Positions 16,094 through 25,298 of a stretch of 64,000 nt of DNA are shown here, in pieces. A program made the translations under genes and the position numbers. The DNA comes from Rothia dentocariosa ATCC 17931 (lineage in GTDB: Bacteria; Actinomycetota; Actinomycetes; Actinomycetales; Micrococcaceae). The stretch's first letter is position 1, and each line of letters starts with the position of its first letter. The notes below the pieces were generated by a model. It saw nothing but the letters and a program-made list of their open reading frames with translations. It did not search any database and was not told where the DNA came from. The stretch spans positions 124,001 to 188,000 of the forward strand of contig NC_014643.1 in the NCBI RefSeq assembly GCF_000164695.2, written 5' to 3'.

Positions 16094-17836
16094 ATGACCG
16101 ACGCTCAAAACGCGACGACCGATGAGGCCCAGCCTTCCTCAGTACCACAGTCTTCCCCCAAGTCCTTTGCCGATTTTGGGGTCCGCCAAGATATCAGCGA
16201 TGCACTCGCCGCCGTGGGCATTGTGAGCCCCTTCCCCATCCAGGAAATGACCCTGCCGGTCGCACTTGCCGGGCATGACATTATTGGGCAGGCAAAAACC
16301 GGTACCGGTAAAACCCTCGGGTTCGGTCTCCCCACGATTCAACGTGTGGTGGGCCGTGACGACGACCAGTGGGGTTCGCTGCAGAAGCCGGGGGCGCCCC
16401 AGGCGCTTATCTTGGTACCCACCCGCGAGCTTGCAATTCAGGTGGGCAACGATTTAGCGGTAGCCTCTAAACTGCGCAACGCCCGCGTGGCAACCCTGTA
16501 CGGCGGTGTTCCCTACGAGCCTCAGGTTGAGCAGCTCACCAAGGGGCTGGAAGTTGTGGTCGGCACTCCCGGGCGCCTGATCGACCTGTACCAGCACGGT
16601 GCGCTCACCCTCACCCAGGTTAAGACGGTGGTGTTGGATGAGGCCGATGAGATGCTCGACCTAGGCTTTTTACCTTCCGTCGAAAAAATTATGGGATACC
16701 TGCCCACCGACCGCCAGACCATGCTGTTCTCCGCGACAATGCCTGGCCCGGTGATCACGATGGCGCGCAAATACATGACTAAGCCCATGCATATTAGCGC
16801 AGCAGACCCGGAAGATCACGCCAAGACCAAAGCCTCGATTCGTCAGGTTGTTTACCGCGTGCACCATATGGACAAGGACGAAATGCTCGGCCGTATCTTG
16901 CGTGCTCATGGACGCGGACGCACCGTGATCTTCACAAAGACCAAGCGCGATGCCGCGCGCGTTGCCGATGAGCTTATCGCGCGCGGATTCGCCGCCGCTC
17001 CCCTGCACGGCGACCTCAACCAGGGCGCTCGCGAGCAGGCTTTGCGTGCTTTCCGCAACGGCAAAGTGGATATTCTGGTGGCGACCGATGTTGCGGCCCG
17101 CGGTATCGATGTGGAAGACGTGACCCATGTGATTAACCATCGCGTGCCCGAAGACGAGAAAACCTATCTGCACCGCACAGGGCGTACCGGTCGTGCGGGC
17201 CATGAGGGTACCGCCGTAACCTTCGTGGATTGGGAGGATATTGCCCGGTGGCGCCTCATTAACGATGCGCTCGACCTAGGCGTTTCCGACCCCGTGGAAA
17301 CTTATTCTTCTTCTGAGCATCTGTTCTACGATCTGGATATTCCGCCGGGCACCAAGGGCCGCCTGCCGCGTTCCGAGCAGACCCTCGAAGGTTTAGATGC
17401 GGAGCACCTTGATGATTATGGCGACTCGCGCTCTTCGCGGGGCAGTTCCCGTTCCTCTCGGGGCTCGCGTTCGCGCGGTTCTAAATCCCGCGGCTCCCGC
17501 GGCGGTTCCCGCAAGGCAAAGTCCGAAAAGCGCGGGGAGGATTCATTCTCGAAGGATGCCGCACCGAAGCGTGAACGCCGACCGCGCCGCCGCACCCGAC
17601 GCGTTGAGGGTGAAACCGTTGAGACGCGCGCCGAGAAAACCGCTGGGAAAGCCCCTGAGAAAAAATCGGCTAAGAAATCCGGCTCTGCCAAGGATAGCTC
17701 GGTCGAGAAAACAGATTCTCAAGGCTCGTCGCGCCGCCGCAGTCGTCGCCGTTCCGGGAATAAGGGTAAAGCAGACTGGACCACAGCCAAGAAAGCGGGT
17801 CGAAAAAAGTCTGATGCCGCATCGGGTGAGGAGTAA
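16094..17836 (+). CDS. DEAD-box ATP-dependent RNA helicase
   Basis: Unwinds RNA duplexes with ATP; relatives act in ribosome assembly, mRNA decay or cold growth. Motifs in order: Q motif around SFADFGV...PFPIQ (24-50), Walker A AKTGTGKT (67-74), PTRELA (109-114), DEAD (182-185), SAT (213-215), then the second RecA domain with ATDVAARGID and HRTGRTGRAG. From about residue 430 the tail is a long Arg/Ser/Gly/Lys-rich, disordered RNA-binding region. AGGAAG precedes the ATG by seven bases. The next gene, a DNA methyltransferase, begins seven bases after the stop. RhlE/DeaD-like; the exact subfamily is not decided. Confidence 0.95.
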   Translation: MTDAQNATTDEAQPSSVPQSSPKSFADFGVRQDISDALAAVGIVSPFPIQEMTLPVALAGHDIIGQAKTGTGKTLGFGLPTIQRVVGRDDDQWGSLQKPGAPQALILVPTRELAIQVGNDLAVASKLRNARVATLYGGVPYEPQVEQLTKGLEVVVGTPGRLIDLYQHGALTLTQVKTVVLDEADEMLDLGFLPSVEKIMGYLPTDRQTMLFSATMPGPVITMARKYMTKPMHISAADPEDHAKTKASIRQVVYRVHHMDKDEMLGRILRAHGRGRTVIFTKTKRDAARVADELIARGFAAAPLHGDLNQGAREQALRAFRNGKVDILVATDVAARGIDVEDVTHVINHRVPEDEKTYLHRTGRTGRAGHEGTAVTFVDWEDIARWRLINDALDLGVSDPVETYSSSEHLFYDLDIPPGTKGRLPRSEQTLEGLDAEHLDDYGDSRSSRGSSRSSRGSRSRGSKSRGSRGGSRKAKSEKRGEDSFSKDAAPKRERRPRRRTRRVEGETVETRAEKTAGKAPEKKSAKKSGSAKDSSVEKTDSQGSSRRRSRRRSGNKGKADWTTAKKAGRKKSDAASGEE

Positions 17837-17843
17837 ATAGCGA

Positions 17844-19085
17844 GTGAGCGAAGCAGTATCCTCCGCCGACGCATCTGTGCCCAAACGGTCAGACACCGAC
17901 GATATTCCAGCTTTCGATCCGAACGGTTCCTCGCTGGTAGTTCAGGCCGATAATCTGGCGTATCTAAGCGAGCTGCCAAGTGCCTCGTTCACTGTGATCT
18001 ACATTGATCCGCCGTTTAACACCGGCAAAACCCAGACCCGGCGTACCCTCAAAACCGCCCCCGCTGCAGACGGCGAAGAACAGGGTAAAGGCAACGGTAA
18101 TCGTACCGGATTTCAGGGCAAAAGCTACACGAGTGCCCTGCAAACCCTTGCGAGTTATCACGATGCTTTTGAGGACTACTGGGCGTTCTTAGAGCCGCGT
18201 ATTAGGCAGGCTCACCGTCTGCTCACAGAGGATGGCACCCTCTACCTGCACCTCGATTGGCGTGAAGTTCACTACGCCAAGGTTATGTGTGACATGATTT
18301 TTGGGCGTGATTGTTTTATCAACGAGATTATTTGGGCCTACGACTACGGCGCAAAATCGACAAAGCGCTGGCCCACTAAACACGACAATATCTTGATGTA
18401 TGTCAAGAACCCGCAGGAATACTACTTCAATGCGGATGCGGTAGACCGCGAACCCTATATGGCACCCGGTCTGGTGACCGAAGAGAAAGCGGCGCGCGGC
18501 AAACTCCCCACCGATGTGTGGTGGCATACGATCGTTTCGCCCACGGGTAAGGAAAAGACCGGGTACCCCACGCAGAAGCCGCTGGGTCTGCTCAAGCGGA
18601 TGATTGCTGCTTCGTCACGCCCGGGCGACTGGGTGCTGGATTTCTTCGCTGGTTCCGGTACCACCGGTGCGGCTGCGGCGGCATTGGGGCGCAGGTTTGT
18701 GTGTGTGGATCAGAACCCGCCCGCGATTGAGGTTATGGCAAAACGCCTGAACGTGGATGCTGAATCGTTTGCCGACTACCGCGGCGTGCCGCGCGGTGCG
18801 GCGGTGCTGTTTACTCCGCATCGTCACGTGGGGGTTCGCGGGGGTACCTCTCGGGATGCGCTCACGGCGGCATCGCGGCGCGCACTGGCAGAACAGAGCA
18901 AGAAGATTCAGGAGCGTGTGAAGCCTATAGATGGGGCGCACAGCCAGTTTGTGCGGCATCCCTCGACCGATGTTTTGGAACGCGAGCTGCGCGCCCAGGC
19001 CCGCGAAAAACTGCGTAAAGACCGCAAACGCCAAGAGCTGACGAAGAAACGGAAGCAGGTCAAGGAAACGGCAGCGTCTTCATAG
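17844..19085 (+). CDS. Site-specific DNA methyltransferase (beta class), orphan
   Basis: Transfers a methyl group from S-adenosylmethionine to adenine N6 or cytosine N4. The catalytic motif IV DPPF (55-58) comes before the SAM-binding motif I FAGSGTTG (268-275), the beta-class order; the region between, including YPTQKPLGLL, contains the target-recognition part. No restriction gene lies beside it, so it is an orphan. The C-terminus is strongly basic (KLRKDRKRQELTKKRKQ), probably binding DNA. It starts with GTG seven bases after the helicase stop, so the two are very likely cotranscribed. Both key motifs look intact. The target sequence cannot be read from the protein. Confidence 0.92.
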   Translation: MSEAVSSADASVPKRSDTDDIPAFDPNGSSLVVQADNLAYLSELPSASFTVIYIDPPFNTGKTQTRRTLKTAPAADGEEQGKGNGNRTGFQGKSYTSALQTLASYHDAFEDYWAFLEPRIRQAHRLLTEDGTLYLHLDWREVHYAKVMCDMIFGRDCFINEIIWAYDYGAKSTKRWPTKHDNILMYVKNPQEYYFNADAVDREPYMAPGLVTEEKAARGKLPTDVWWHTIVSPTGKEKTGYPTQKPLGLLKRMIAASSRPGDWVLDFFAGSGTTGAAAAALGRRFVCVDQNPPAIEVMAKRLNVDAESFADYRGVPRGAAVLFTPHRHVGVRGGTSRDALTAASRRALAEQSKKIQERVKPIDGAHSQFVRHPSTDVLERELRAQAREKLRKDRKRQELTKKRKQVKETAASS

Positions 19086-19104
19086 CGGACTGACCCGGCG
19101 TATG

Positions 19105-19164
19105 CCGTACACTTTGCTGCATCTTCGTAGGGTTTAACCATACGATATGCGGCAAAGTGTACGG
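19105..19164. terminator. Bidirectional terminator between methyltransferase and PHP genes
   Basis: 18-bp arms with one mismatch (19105-19122 and 19147-19164; CCGTACACTTTGC on the left) around a 24-base loop, between convergent genes. Confidence 0.7.
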
Positions 19165-19197
19165 GTTACAGTGATGACTTTAGTTCGGCTGTGAGCT

Positions 19198-20061
19198 TTA
19201 GCCGCGAATCTGGGCGCGGATCGCCTCAACAGTTTCGCGGGCAGTGGTATTCTCCCCCAGCCTATTCGGTTTGCCCGCACCGTGGTAGTCGCTGGAACCG
19301 GTCACTAAAAGCTCACGGTCGCGCGCAAATTCCAGCAGACGCGCACGGTTCGGTTCAGAATTTTCGCGATGGTAGACCTCGACCCCGGCGAGGCCCGCAT
19401 CCACCATCTGTCCCAGGTACTCAAGGGGCAACGCAGGACCACGATTTTCACTCATCGGATGCGCCACCACCGGCACACCGCCCGCCGCGCGCACCAGCCG
19501 AGTCGCTTCCAGCGGGTCCATGCTCTCTTGCGGCACATAGTAGGGTGAGCCCGCATAAAGAATACGACCGAACGCCTCCTCACGGCTGGCGACGATTCCG
19601 GCGGCAATCAGCGCATCCGCAATATGGGGTCGCCCCACCGATGCGTTCTCTTCACCCGTCTGTTCCTGCACATGCTCCCAGGTGAGCGGGTAGTCGGCGG
19701 ATAGTAGCTCAACGATGCGCCGTGCCCGCCCCGCACGCGAGCGCCGAATTTCCTCAACTCGCCGCGCCAGCTCGGAGGATTGCGGATCATACCCGTAGGC
19801 CAGCAGATGCACGCTCTTAGTACGCTTTCGCCCCTGCTCATCGCAATACGTGTACCGGCACGAAAACTCGGCACCGGGCAGAAAATCCAGCCCGTACTCC
19901 CCCGCCAGCTCGGCCGCCTGCGACCATCCGCACGCGGTGTCATGGTCGGTAAGCGCGAATCCTGTCAGTCCCGCCTCGTGAATAAGCGGAATTAATTCGG
20001 TGAGCGGCTGAGTGCCATCAGAAATTGCAGAGTGAATATGCAGATCGTAACGTTCGGTCAT
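19198..20061 (-). CDS. PHP-domain phosphoesterase (YciV/Rnm-like)
   Basis: Metal-dependent phosphoesterase; characterised relatives hydrolyse 3',5'-nucleotides or trim RNA 5' ends. Motifs: DLHIHSAISDG (residues 6-16) with the two metal histidines, ALTDHDT, a Glu in PGAEFSC, GRPHIADALI, VVAHP and SSDYHG near the end. The ATG at 20061 is chosen because the family starts right before DLHxHS; the longer frame upstream is not conserved-looking. Length 287 aa. It diverges from pepP. Substrate is not certain. Confidence 0.88.
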   Translation of the reverse strand: MTERYDLHIHSAISDGTQPLTELIPLIHEAGLTGFALTDHDTACGWSQAAELAGEYGLDFLPGAEFSCRYTYCDEQGRKRTKSVHLLAYGYDPQSSELARRVEEIRRSRAGRARRIVELLSADYPLTWEHVQEQTGEENASVGRPHIADALIAAGIVASREEAFGRILYAGSPYYVPQESMDPLEATRLVRAAGGVPVVAHPMSENRGPALPLEYLGQMVDAGLAGVEVYHRENSEPNRARLLEFARDRELLVTGSSDYHGAGKPNRLGENTTARETVEAIRAQIRG

Positions 20062-20175
20062 AGTTCTAACTCTAACGCACCCCACGTCCGCATCACCCGC
20101 GATAGCGCCTCGCTCAAGGCGATTTCCCGCGGAAAATAGCGGCGGTATACCGGCGATTTCTCGCGGCGCGTGGGA

Positions 20176-20181
20176 TAGAAT
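20176..20181 (+). promoter_or_regulatory. -10 element of pepP (probable leaderless transcript)
   Basis: TAGAAT ends six bases before the ATG at 20188 and there is no Shine-Dalgarno sequence, so the mRNA probably starts at the initiation codon. Confidence 0.5.
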
Positions 20182-20187
20182 ACAACT

Positions 20188-21717
20188 ATGACTGAAAATA
20201 CGAAGAAGAGCACCGGAGCTCCAACAACAGATCACCGCGATACCCCCAAAGCGTCAGCTTTTCAGGAGTTCATCGCATCTAACTGGGAGCCCGCTGCTGA
20301 TGATGGCTATACCCGTGAACGCGTCGCCGATTTTGCGGCGCAACGTCGTAAGAAGATTTCCCAAAAGTTCCCAGGTGAGCGTCTGGTTCTACCCGCGGGG
20401 CCGCTGAAGGTTCGCTCGAACGATTGCGATTACCGTTTCCGCCCGCATTCGGCGTTTGCACACCAGACCGGGTTGGGTGTTGATCATGAGGCTGACGCCG
20501 TGCTGGTCTTTGAGCCTGTAGATGAAGGTACCGGCGATAACGGCTCGAACCATGAGGTTACCCTGTATTTCCGCCCGTTAGCTGGCCGTGACACCACGCA
20601 GTTTTATGCGGATGCGCGTTACGGCGAGTTCTGGGTTGGTCCGCGCCCCACGCTCAAGGAGTTTTCGGAGCGTTACGGTGTGCGGACGAAGGACCTTTCG
20701 GAGCTTGAAGTTGCGATTACGAAGAACGCCGGTGCTCAGGCGTTGGGCGGGGTGCGCATCCGACTGGTGCGTGAGGTTGATCCTTCCATTGATGCGCTGG
20801 TTGATACCTCCCGGTACAACACGGGCGTTGCGCTGGAGGAATCCGATAAGCTCGATTCTGAGCTGACGGTGGCGCTCTCTGAGGCCCGCCTGATTAAGGA
20901 TGAAATCGAGGTTGAGAACCTGCAGCGTTCGGTCGATATGACGGTGAAGGGCTTCGAGGAGGTCGTGCGTGAGCTTCCGAAGGCGGTGGCGCATCATCGT
21001 GGTGAGCGCGTGGTGGAGACAGCGTTTTTCTCGGTGGCACGTACCGACGGCAACGACCTGGGTTATGACACGATTGCGGCGTGCGGGAATAACGCGACGA
21101 TTCTGCACTGGATTCGCAATAACGGTACCGTGGATGAGGGCAAGCTGCTGCTGCTGGATGCCGGTGTTGAGGACGATACCCTGTACACCGCCGATGTAAC
21201 CCGCACGTTCCCGGTGAACGGTAAGTTCACCGAGGTTCAGGCGAAGGTCTATAACGCGGTGCTGGATGCTGCGGATGCGGCGTTCAAGGTCGCTGTACCG
21301 GGTCGTAAGTTCCATGAGATTCACGATGCCGCGATGGAGGTGCTGGCGCATCGTCTGGAGGAGTGGGGGCTGCTGCCCGTTTCGGCTGAGGTTTCTTTGA
21401 CGGTTGAGGGTGGTCAGCATCGCCGGTGGATGCCGCACGGCACCAGCCACCATTTGGGTTTGGATGTGCACGACTGCGCGCAGGCGAAGGCGGAGCTGTA
21501 CACCGGCGCAACTTTGGAGCCGGGCATGGTCTTCACGATTGAGCCCGCACTATATTTCAAGGATGAGGATTTGTCTGTTCCTGAGGAGTACCGCGGTATC
21601 GGTATTCGCTTGGAGGATGACGTGCTGTGCACCGAGGACGGCAATGTGAACCTCTCGGCGGCACTGCCCCGCACGGTTGAAGAGATTGAGGAGTGGATGG
21701 CGAAGCTCGCCCAGTAG
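20188..21717 (+). CDS. pepP: Xaa-Pro aminopeptidase (aminopeptidase P, M24B)
   Basis: Cytosolic metallopeptidase that removes N-terminal residues preceding proline. The N-terminal creatinase-like domain (residues ~45-190, with DYRFRPHSAFAHQTGL) is followed by the pita-bread catalytic domain. The metal ligands are visible as LLLDAGVEDD and TADVTRTFP (two Asp), GTSHHLGLDVHD (His), FTIEPALYF (Glu) and GIRLEDDVL (Glu). Length 509 aa is normal for actinobacterial PepP. The ATG lies at the expected transcription start. A strong terminator follows. Confidence 0.94.
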   Translation: MTENTKKSTGAPTTDHRDTPKASAFQEFIASNWEPAADDGYTRERVADFAAQRRKKISQKFPGERLVLPAGPLKVRSNDCDYRFRPHSAFAHQTGLGVDHEADAVLVFEPVDEGTGDNGSNHEVTLYFRPLAGRDTTQFYADARYGEFWVGPRPTLKEFSERYGVRTKDLSELEVAITKNAGAQALGGVRIRLVREVDPSIDALVDTSRYNTGVALEESDKLDSELTVALSEARLIKDEIEVENLQRSVDMTVKGFEEVVRELPKAVAHHRGERVVETAFFSVARTDGNDLGYDTIAACGNNATILHWIRNNGTVDEGKLLLLDAGVEDDTLYTADVTRTFPVNGKFTEVQAKVYNAVLDAADAAFKVAVPGRKFHEIHDAAMEVLAHRLEEWGLLPVSAEVSLTVEGGQHRRWMPHGTSHHLGLDVHDCAQAKAELYTGATLEPGMVFTIEPALYFKDEDLSVPEEYRGIGIRLEDDVLCTEDGNVNLSAALPRTVEEIEEWMAKLAQ

Positions 21718-21734
21718 TCTCTTAGTTTCGCAGA

Positions 21735-21780
21735 CGAAAGTCCCCGCAGCCAGTAATGTCCTGGTTGCGGGGACTTTTCG
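21735..21780. terminator. Terminator between pepP and the stress-type membrane protein gene
   Basis: Long hairpin with arms AGTCCCCGCA and TGCGGGGACT extended by CCAG/CTGG, ending in TTTTCG. It lies between convergent genes and can serve both. Confidence 0.8.
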
Positions 21781-21810
21781 TTGTATCAGATGCCTCTGTG
21801 GCGTTGGAAG

Positions 21811-22818
21811 CTAGTCTTCCTTGACGCCTTTAGGTTTGGGGGTCTCGCGAGTTGGAGCCTGCCGGATGGTTTTGGCATATTCTTCCGGATCGTCAATGCG
21901 CAGACCGAACCGCTGCGCTGCTGGTGCCTGGGGCTTGCGTTCGCGGGCGTCGGCGGCGGGCGAAGACTGCTCAGAAGAGTCGTCGGGCTGGGTTTGCTGC
22001 ATGGCAGTCTGTGATGCAGCGGTTTGTGGCGCTTGGGAATCCCCACCGGCTGGGCTTTGCCACGGAATCTCTTGTGCCGCACTGCTCTGTTGTCCGTCCG
22101 CATCCGCTTGCTCGGGATTCGGGTTCTTAGCGGCACTTTCGTGGTTTTCGGGGTAGCCGCCCTGCTGGTCCGTCACAGTCGACGGGGTGCTCGGGGTCTG
22201 CGAAGATTCACCGGCAGGCGTTGGTGTATAAGAGACATAGGGGCTGGCGGCATGGGGCAACCCGGTACCTGCACTCGGTGTTCCCGAGGATACCGCAGCT
22301 ACCGCCTTCTGGAACAGCGGGTTTGCCGAGAGGATGCGCCGCGCCTCCGAAGAATAATCACTCAGGGCGTAGACTATGGTACGTTCCGGGACTGCCTCAC
22401 CGCGCATCGGGTAGCGACCGGAACCGCCACGGCGAAGCTCAAAAATTTTCCAGACCACGAAGACCGCAACGGCGATCGGCACGGCGGATGAGGCGGCGGA
22501 TAAGAAGTTTGTGCCCGCGGTAGAAACCAGCGCCGAATAGAATAGACCCGCAAGAATACCCTGAATAAGAGCAACCAGAAGCGGACGGCCGTACCCCTGC
22601 TGGGTGGGGTATTCGACCTGTTTAAGTCCTTCGTTCACAAGGTAAAGCGCAGTGATAGGGTAGTTTGCGGCGGCAAGCACATCAAAAGCAGCGAAGGCTT
22701 CTTCACGGCGGCTAAAGGCTGCCACGGGTTCGCCCTGCGGCATAAGCTGCCCGTTAGCCTGCGCCAGGCGAGACGCTAAATAAGAAGACGGGGGCATATT
22801 GGGAGGCATCTGAGTCAT
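21811..22818 (-). CDS. General stress protein 17M-like membrane protein
   Basis: Residues ~25-75 (EPVAAFSRREEAFAAFDVLAAANYPITALYLVNEGLKQVEYP) fit the general stress protein 17M (YflT-like) domain. Two apolar segments follow (LLVALIQGILAGLFYSALV and a second around AVPIAVAVFVVWKIF), then a short conserved cytosolic part (PERTIVYALSDYSSEARRILS). The C-terminal ~150 residues are a low-complexity Pro/Ser/Gln tail. By memory, a homologue lies near the CBS/DUF1003/mrp cluster in mycobacteria too (Rv1234). The molecular role is unknown. Confidence 0.8.
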   Translation of the reverse strand: MTQMPPNMPPSSYLASRLAQANGQLMPQGEPVAAFSRREEAFAAFDVLAAANYPITALYLVNEGLKQVEYPTQQGYGRPLLVALIQGILAGLFYSALVSTAGTNFLSAASSAVPIAVAVFVVWKIFELRRGGSGRYPMRGEAVPERTIVYALSDYSSEARRILSANPLFQKAVAAVSSGTPSAGTGLPHAASPYVSYTPTPAGESSQTPSTPSTVTDQQGGYPENHESAAKNPNPEQADADGQQSSAAQEIPWQSPAGGDSQAPQTAASQTAMQQTQPDDSSEQSSPAADARERKPQAPAAQRFGLRIDDPEEYAKTIRQAPTRETPKPKGVKED

Positions 22819-23002
22819 GCCCTATATTTTACCGGGAGAGGGCCTGTAGACGGCGGGATATTTGCGATGGGCTTAGTTCCCCACGCATAGAAAAATTTTG
22901 CGCATCGGTTAGGGCCTGCAGCCCCACACCGGTCATGACTCGTAGCTTGCCTAAAGCACTGGTGAAGTGCGTATTCGGGGTTCACAGCGTACCCTAGATA
23001 GA

Positions 23003-24331
23003 GTGAGCAATACTAAATTCAGCGCCCCCAGCAAAATTTATATCGCCCGCCTGCTCGGTCTTGATGTCTTCGACCCCTTCGGTGATCGCCTCGGTCGCCT
23101 GCGTGATGTGGTCGTACTCAAGCGCGGTTTTGGCGCGGCGCTGGCGGCTGGTGCTCACCTGCGCAAAGGCAGCGAGCCCGTGGTCGTGGGCATCATTATT
23201 GAGGTGCTCGGCAAAAAGCGTGTCTTCATGCCAATGACTCGTGTGCGCAGCATCGACGCCTCCCAGATTATTTCAACCGGGCTCGTGAATCTGCGCCGCT
23301 TTGAACAGCGCAACTCCGAGACTCTGGTGGTGGGCGAACTTTTCGACCGCCGTGTACGCCTGCTCGACGGCAGCGGGGATGCCGTGATCGAAGACGTCGC
23401 CATTGAACAGCGCCGCAACGGCGATTGGGGTGTGACCGAACTTTTCGTATCCCGTGTGAGTAGTTCCAGCGGGTGGCGCCGTCGCTCCAAAGAAACCCTG
23501 GTGGTGGACTGGGATCAGGCGATGCTCTCCACCGAGTTGGAGCCGCAGGCCGCGACCGCTTTCGTGGCGAACCACGAAAATTCTAAACCTGCCGACCTTG
23601 CCGATGCGATCCATGAGATGAACGATAAACGCATGGTCGAAATCGCGGCGGAGCTGCAGGATGAGCGCCTGGCGGACGTGCTTCAAGAGCTGCCCGAAGA
23701 GGACCAGGTACAAATTCTTTCCTACTTAGCGGACGAACGTGCCGCGCAGGTTCTTGAAGAGATGGAACCGGATGACGCCGCCGACCTGCTGATTGAGCTC
23801 GACGACGTGCAGCGTGAAAAGCTGCTGGAACTCATGGAACCGGATGAGGCAGACGATGTGCGCCGCCTGCTCGAATATGACGAGGGCACCGCCGGTTCGC
23901 TCATGAACCCGGTACCGATTATCCTCTCCCCCGAAGCCACAGTTGCCGAGGCGCTGGCGCATATTCGCGCTGAAGAAATCTCGCCCGCGATGGCTGCCGC
24001 AGTTTTGGTGGCCCGACCGCCCCTCGAAACGCCGACTGGCAAATATTTGGGGCTGGTGCATATGCAGCAGCTTTTGCGGGTGCCGCCGAGCGAATCGATT
24101 GGCCACATTCTAGACACAGACACCGAACCGGTCTCTGACCAGGCAAGTCTTGCGGAATTAGCGCGCGTACTCGCCGCCTACGACTTGACCATTATCCCCA
24201 TCGTGAACGAATCTCACCGCCTGGTCGGTGCGGTCACGATTGACGACGTACTCGATGCGCTCCTGCCCGAAGACTGGCGCACATTCGACGACGGAACCCC
24301 CGTACGAAAGGTAGGGCGACGCTTTGTCTGA
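23003..24331 (+). CDS. MgtE-N/CBS-domain protein without transport domain
   Basis: Cytosolic protein. Residues ~1-180 form a PRC-barrel-like part (IARLLGLDVFDPFGDRLGRLRDV). A helical MgtE N-terminal domain follows with repeated motifs LADVLQELPEEDQVQIL, AAQVLEEMEPDDAADLL and LLELMEPDEADDVRRLL, then a pair of CBS domains (GTAGSLMNPVPI... and PIVNESHRLVGAVTIDDVLDAL). There is no membrane region, so it is not an Mg2+ channel itself; a regulatory role with the DUF1003 membrane protein is plausible. GTG at 23003 is chosen: a TACCCT hexamer eight bases upstream fits a leaderless start. The frame could begin at GTG 22967. The next gene overlaps by eight bases. Confidence 0.85.
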   Translation: MSNTKFSAPSKIYIARLLGLDVFDPFGDRLGRLRDVVVLKRGFGAALAAGAHLRKGSEPVVVGIIIEVLGKKRVFMPMTRVRSIDASQIISTGLVNLRRFEQRNSETLVVGELFDRRVRLLDGSGDAVIEDVAIEQRRNGDWGVTELFVSRVSSSSGWRRRSKETLVVDWDQAMLSTELEPQAATAFVANHENSKPADLADAIHEMNDKRMVEIAAELQDERLADVLQELPEEDQVQILSYLADERAAQVLEEMEPDDAADLLIELDDVQREKLLELMEPDEADDVRRLLEYDEGTAGSLMNPVPIILSPEATVAEALAHIRAEEISPAMAAAVLVARPPLETPTGKYLGLVHMQQLLRVPPSESIGHILDTDTEPVSDQASLAELARVLAAYDLTIIPIVNESHRLVGAVTIDDVLDALLPEDWRTFDDGTPVRKVGRRFV

Positions 24332-25115
24332 TCAGAACCGCCGCAACGAAAACCTGAAGCACGAGGAAAATCCGAGGATCGATAAAGCGCGCATCCTCAA
24401 AGACCGTCTCGAAAAGAAATACGCCGAACGCAGCCGCGACACCCGGGAAACCAGCAGGAGCGGGAACCGCGCTGAGTCTCAACTGAGCACCCCGGCAGAG
24501 CGCAAGAACAAGCTTTTTGCGTACAACCCGAACCCGGACGCTTTCGGACGTATGACTGAGGCGTTCGCCCGGTACATGGGTACGCCTCAATTTTTGCTGT
24601 GGATGACCGTCTTCTGTGGAGTGTGGCTGGGCTGGAATACGCTCGCCCCCGAAGAGCTGCAGTTCGACCCGCGAAGCCTCAACTTCACCTTGCTCACTCT
24701 GATGCTCTCATTGCAGGCATCCTACGCCGCTCCCCTGCTGCTGTTGGCGCAGAACCGGCAGGATGACCGCGACCGCGTGGTTGCCTCCGAGGACCGCAAA
24801 CGCGATCAGCAAAACCTTGAGGAGACACAGTATTTGACGCGCGAGATCGCTTCGCTGCGCATCGCCCTGCGCGAGGTTGCCACCCGCGACTTCGTGCGCA
24901 GCGAGCTTCGGGATATTTTGGAAGAGCTGAAATCTATTCAAGAAGAGCAGGAACGCCAAGCCGAACAGCTGCAGGATATTGGCGACGATATCGAAGAACT
25001 TGAAGATGCGGACGGGGAAGAAAACACCGAGGCTGAGAGTCACACTGCTAATACCGAAAATTCTCCTGACGCCAAGGCACCAACGGCGCATAAAGGCGAA
25101 CGACCCACATCCTAA
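24324..25115 (+). CDS. DUF1003 membrane protein
   Basis: Begins with TTG at 24324, inside the end of the CBS gene; GGTAGGG lies upstream. A charged cytosolic N-terminus (~75 residues) precedes the DUF1003 core with two membrane helices (QFLLWMTVFCGVWLGWNTL and FTLLTLMLSLQASYAAPLLLLAQNRQDDRDR). The C-terminal ~100 residues are a charged coiled-coil (ELKSIQEEQERQAEQLQDI) and an acidic tail. The conserved pairing with an MgtE-N/CBS protein suggests a joint role, possibly metal-related, but no function is established. Confidence 0.88.
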   Translation: MSDQNRRNENLKHEENPRIDKARILKDRLEKKYAERSRDTRETSRSGNRAESQLSTPAERKNKLFAYNPNPDAFGRMTEAFARYMGTPQFLLWMTVFCGVWLGWNTLAPEELQFDPRSLNFTLLTLMLSLQASYAAPLLLLAQNRQDDRDRVVASEDRKRDQQNLEETQYLTREIASLRIALREVATRDFVRSELRDILEELKSIQEEQERQAEQLQDIGDDIEELEDADGEENTEAESHTANTENSPDAKAPTAHKGERPTS

Positions 25116-25118
25116 AGC

Positions 25119-25159
25119 GTGTTCTGTAACCCGGTTAAGCTCTTAAGCTCGCAGAACAC
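25119..25159 (+). terminator. Hairpin after the DUF1003 gene
   Basis: Perfect 8-bp arms GTGTTCTG and CAGAACAC enclosing a second small repeat (TTAAGCTC twice). No T tail. Probably a weak terminator before mrp. Confidence 0.45.
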
Positions 25160-25298
25160 CAGCCTAGACAAATAATGCGCAAACGCGCATGATAGTAGCA
25201 CCGCAGCCAACCATCTACGCGGCAGTGTTTTTATCGCCCGGTGCGGCATCGTCACCGCGACGATACATACCCTCTTATGAACGCGCTGAGGAGATACC

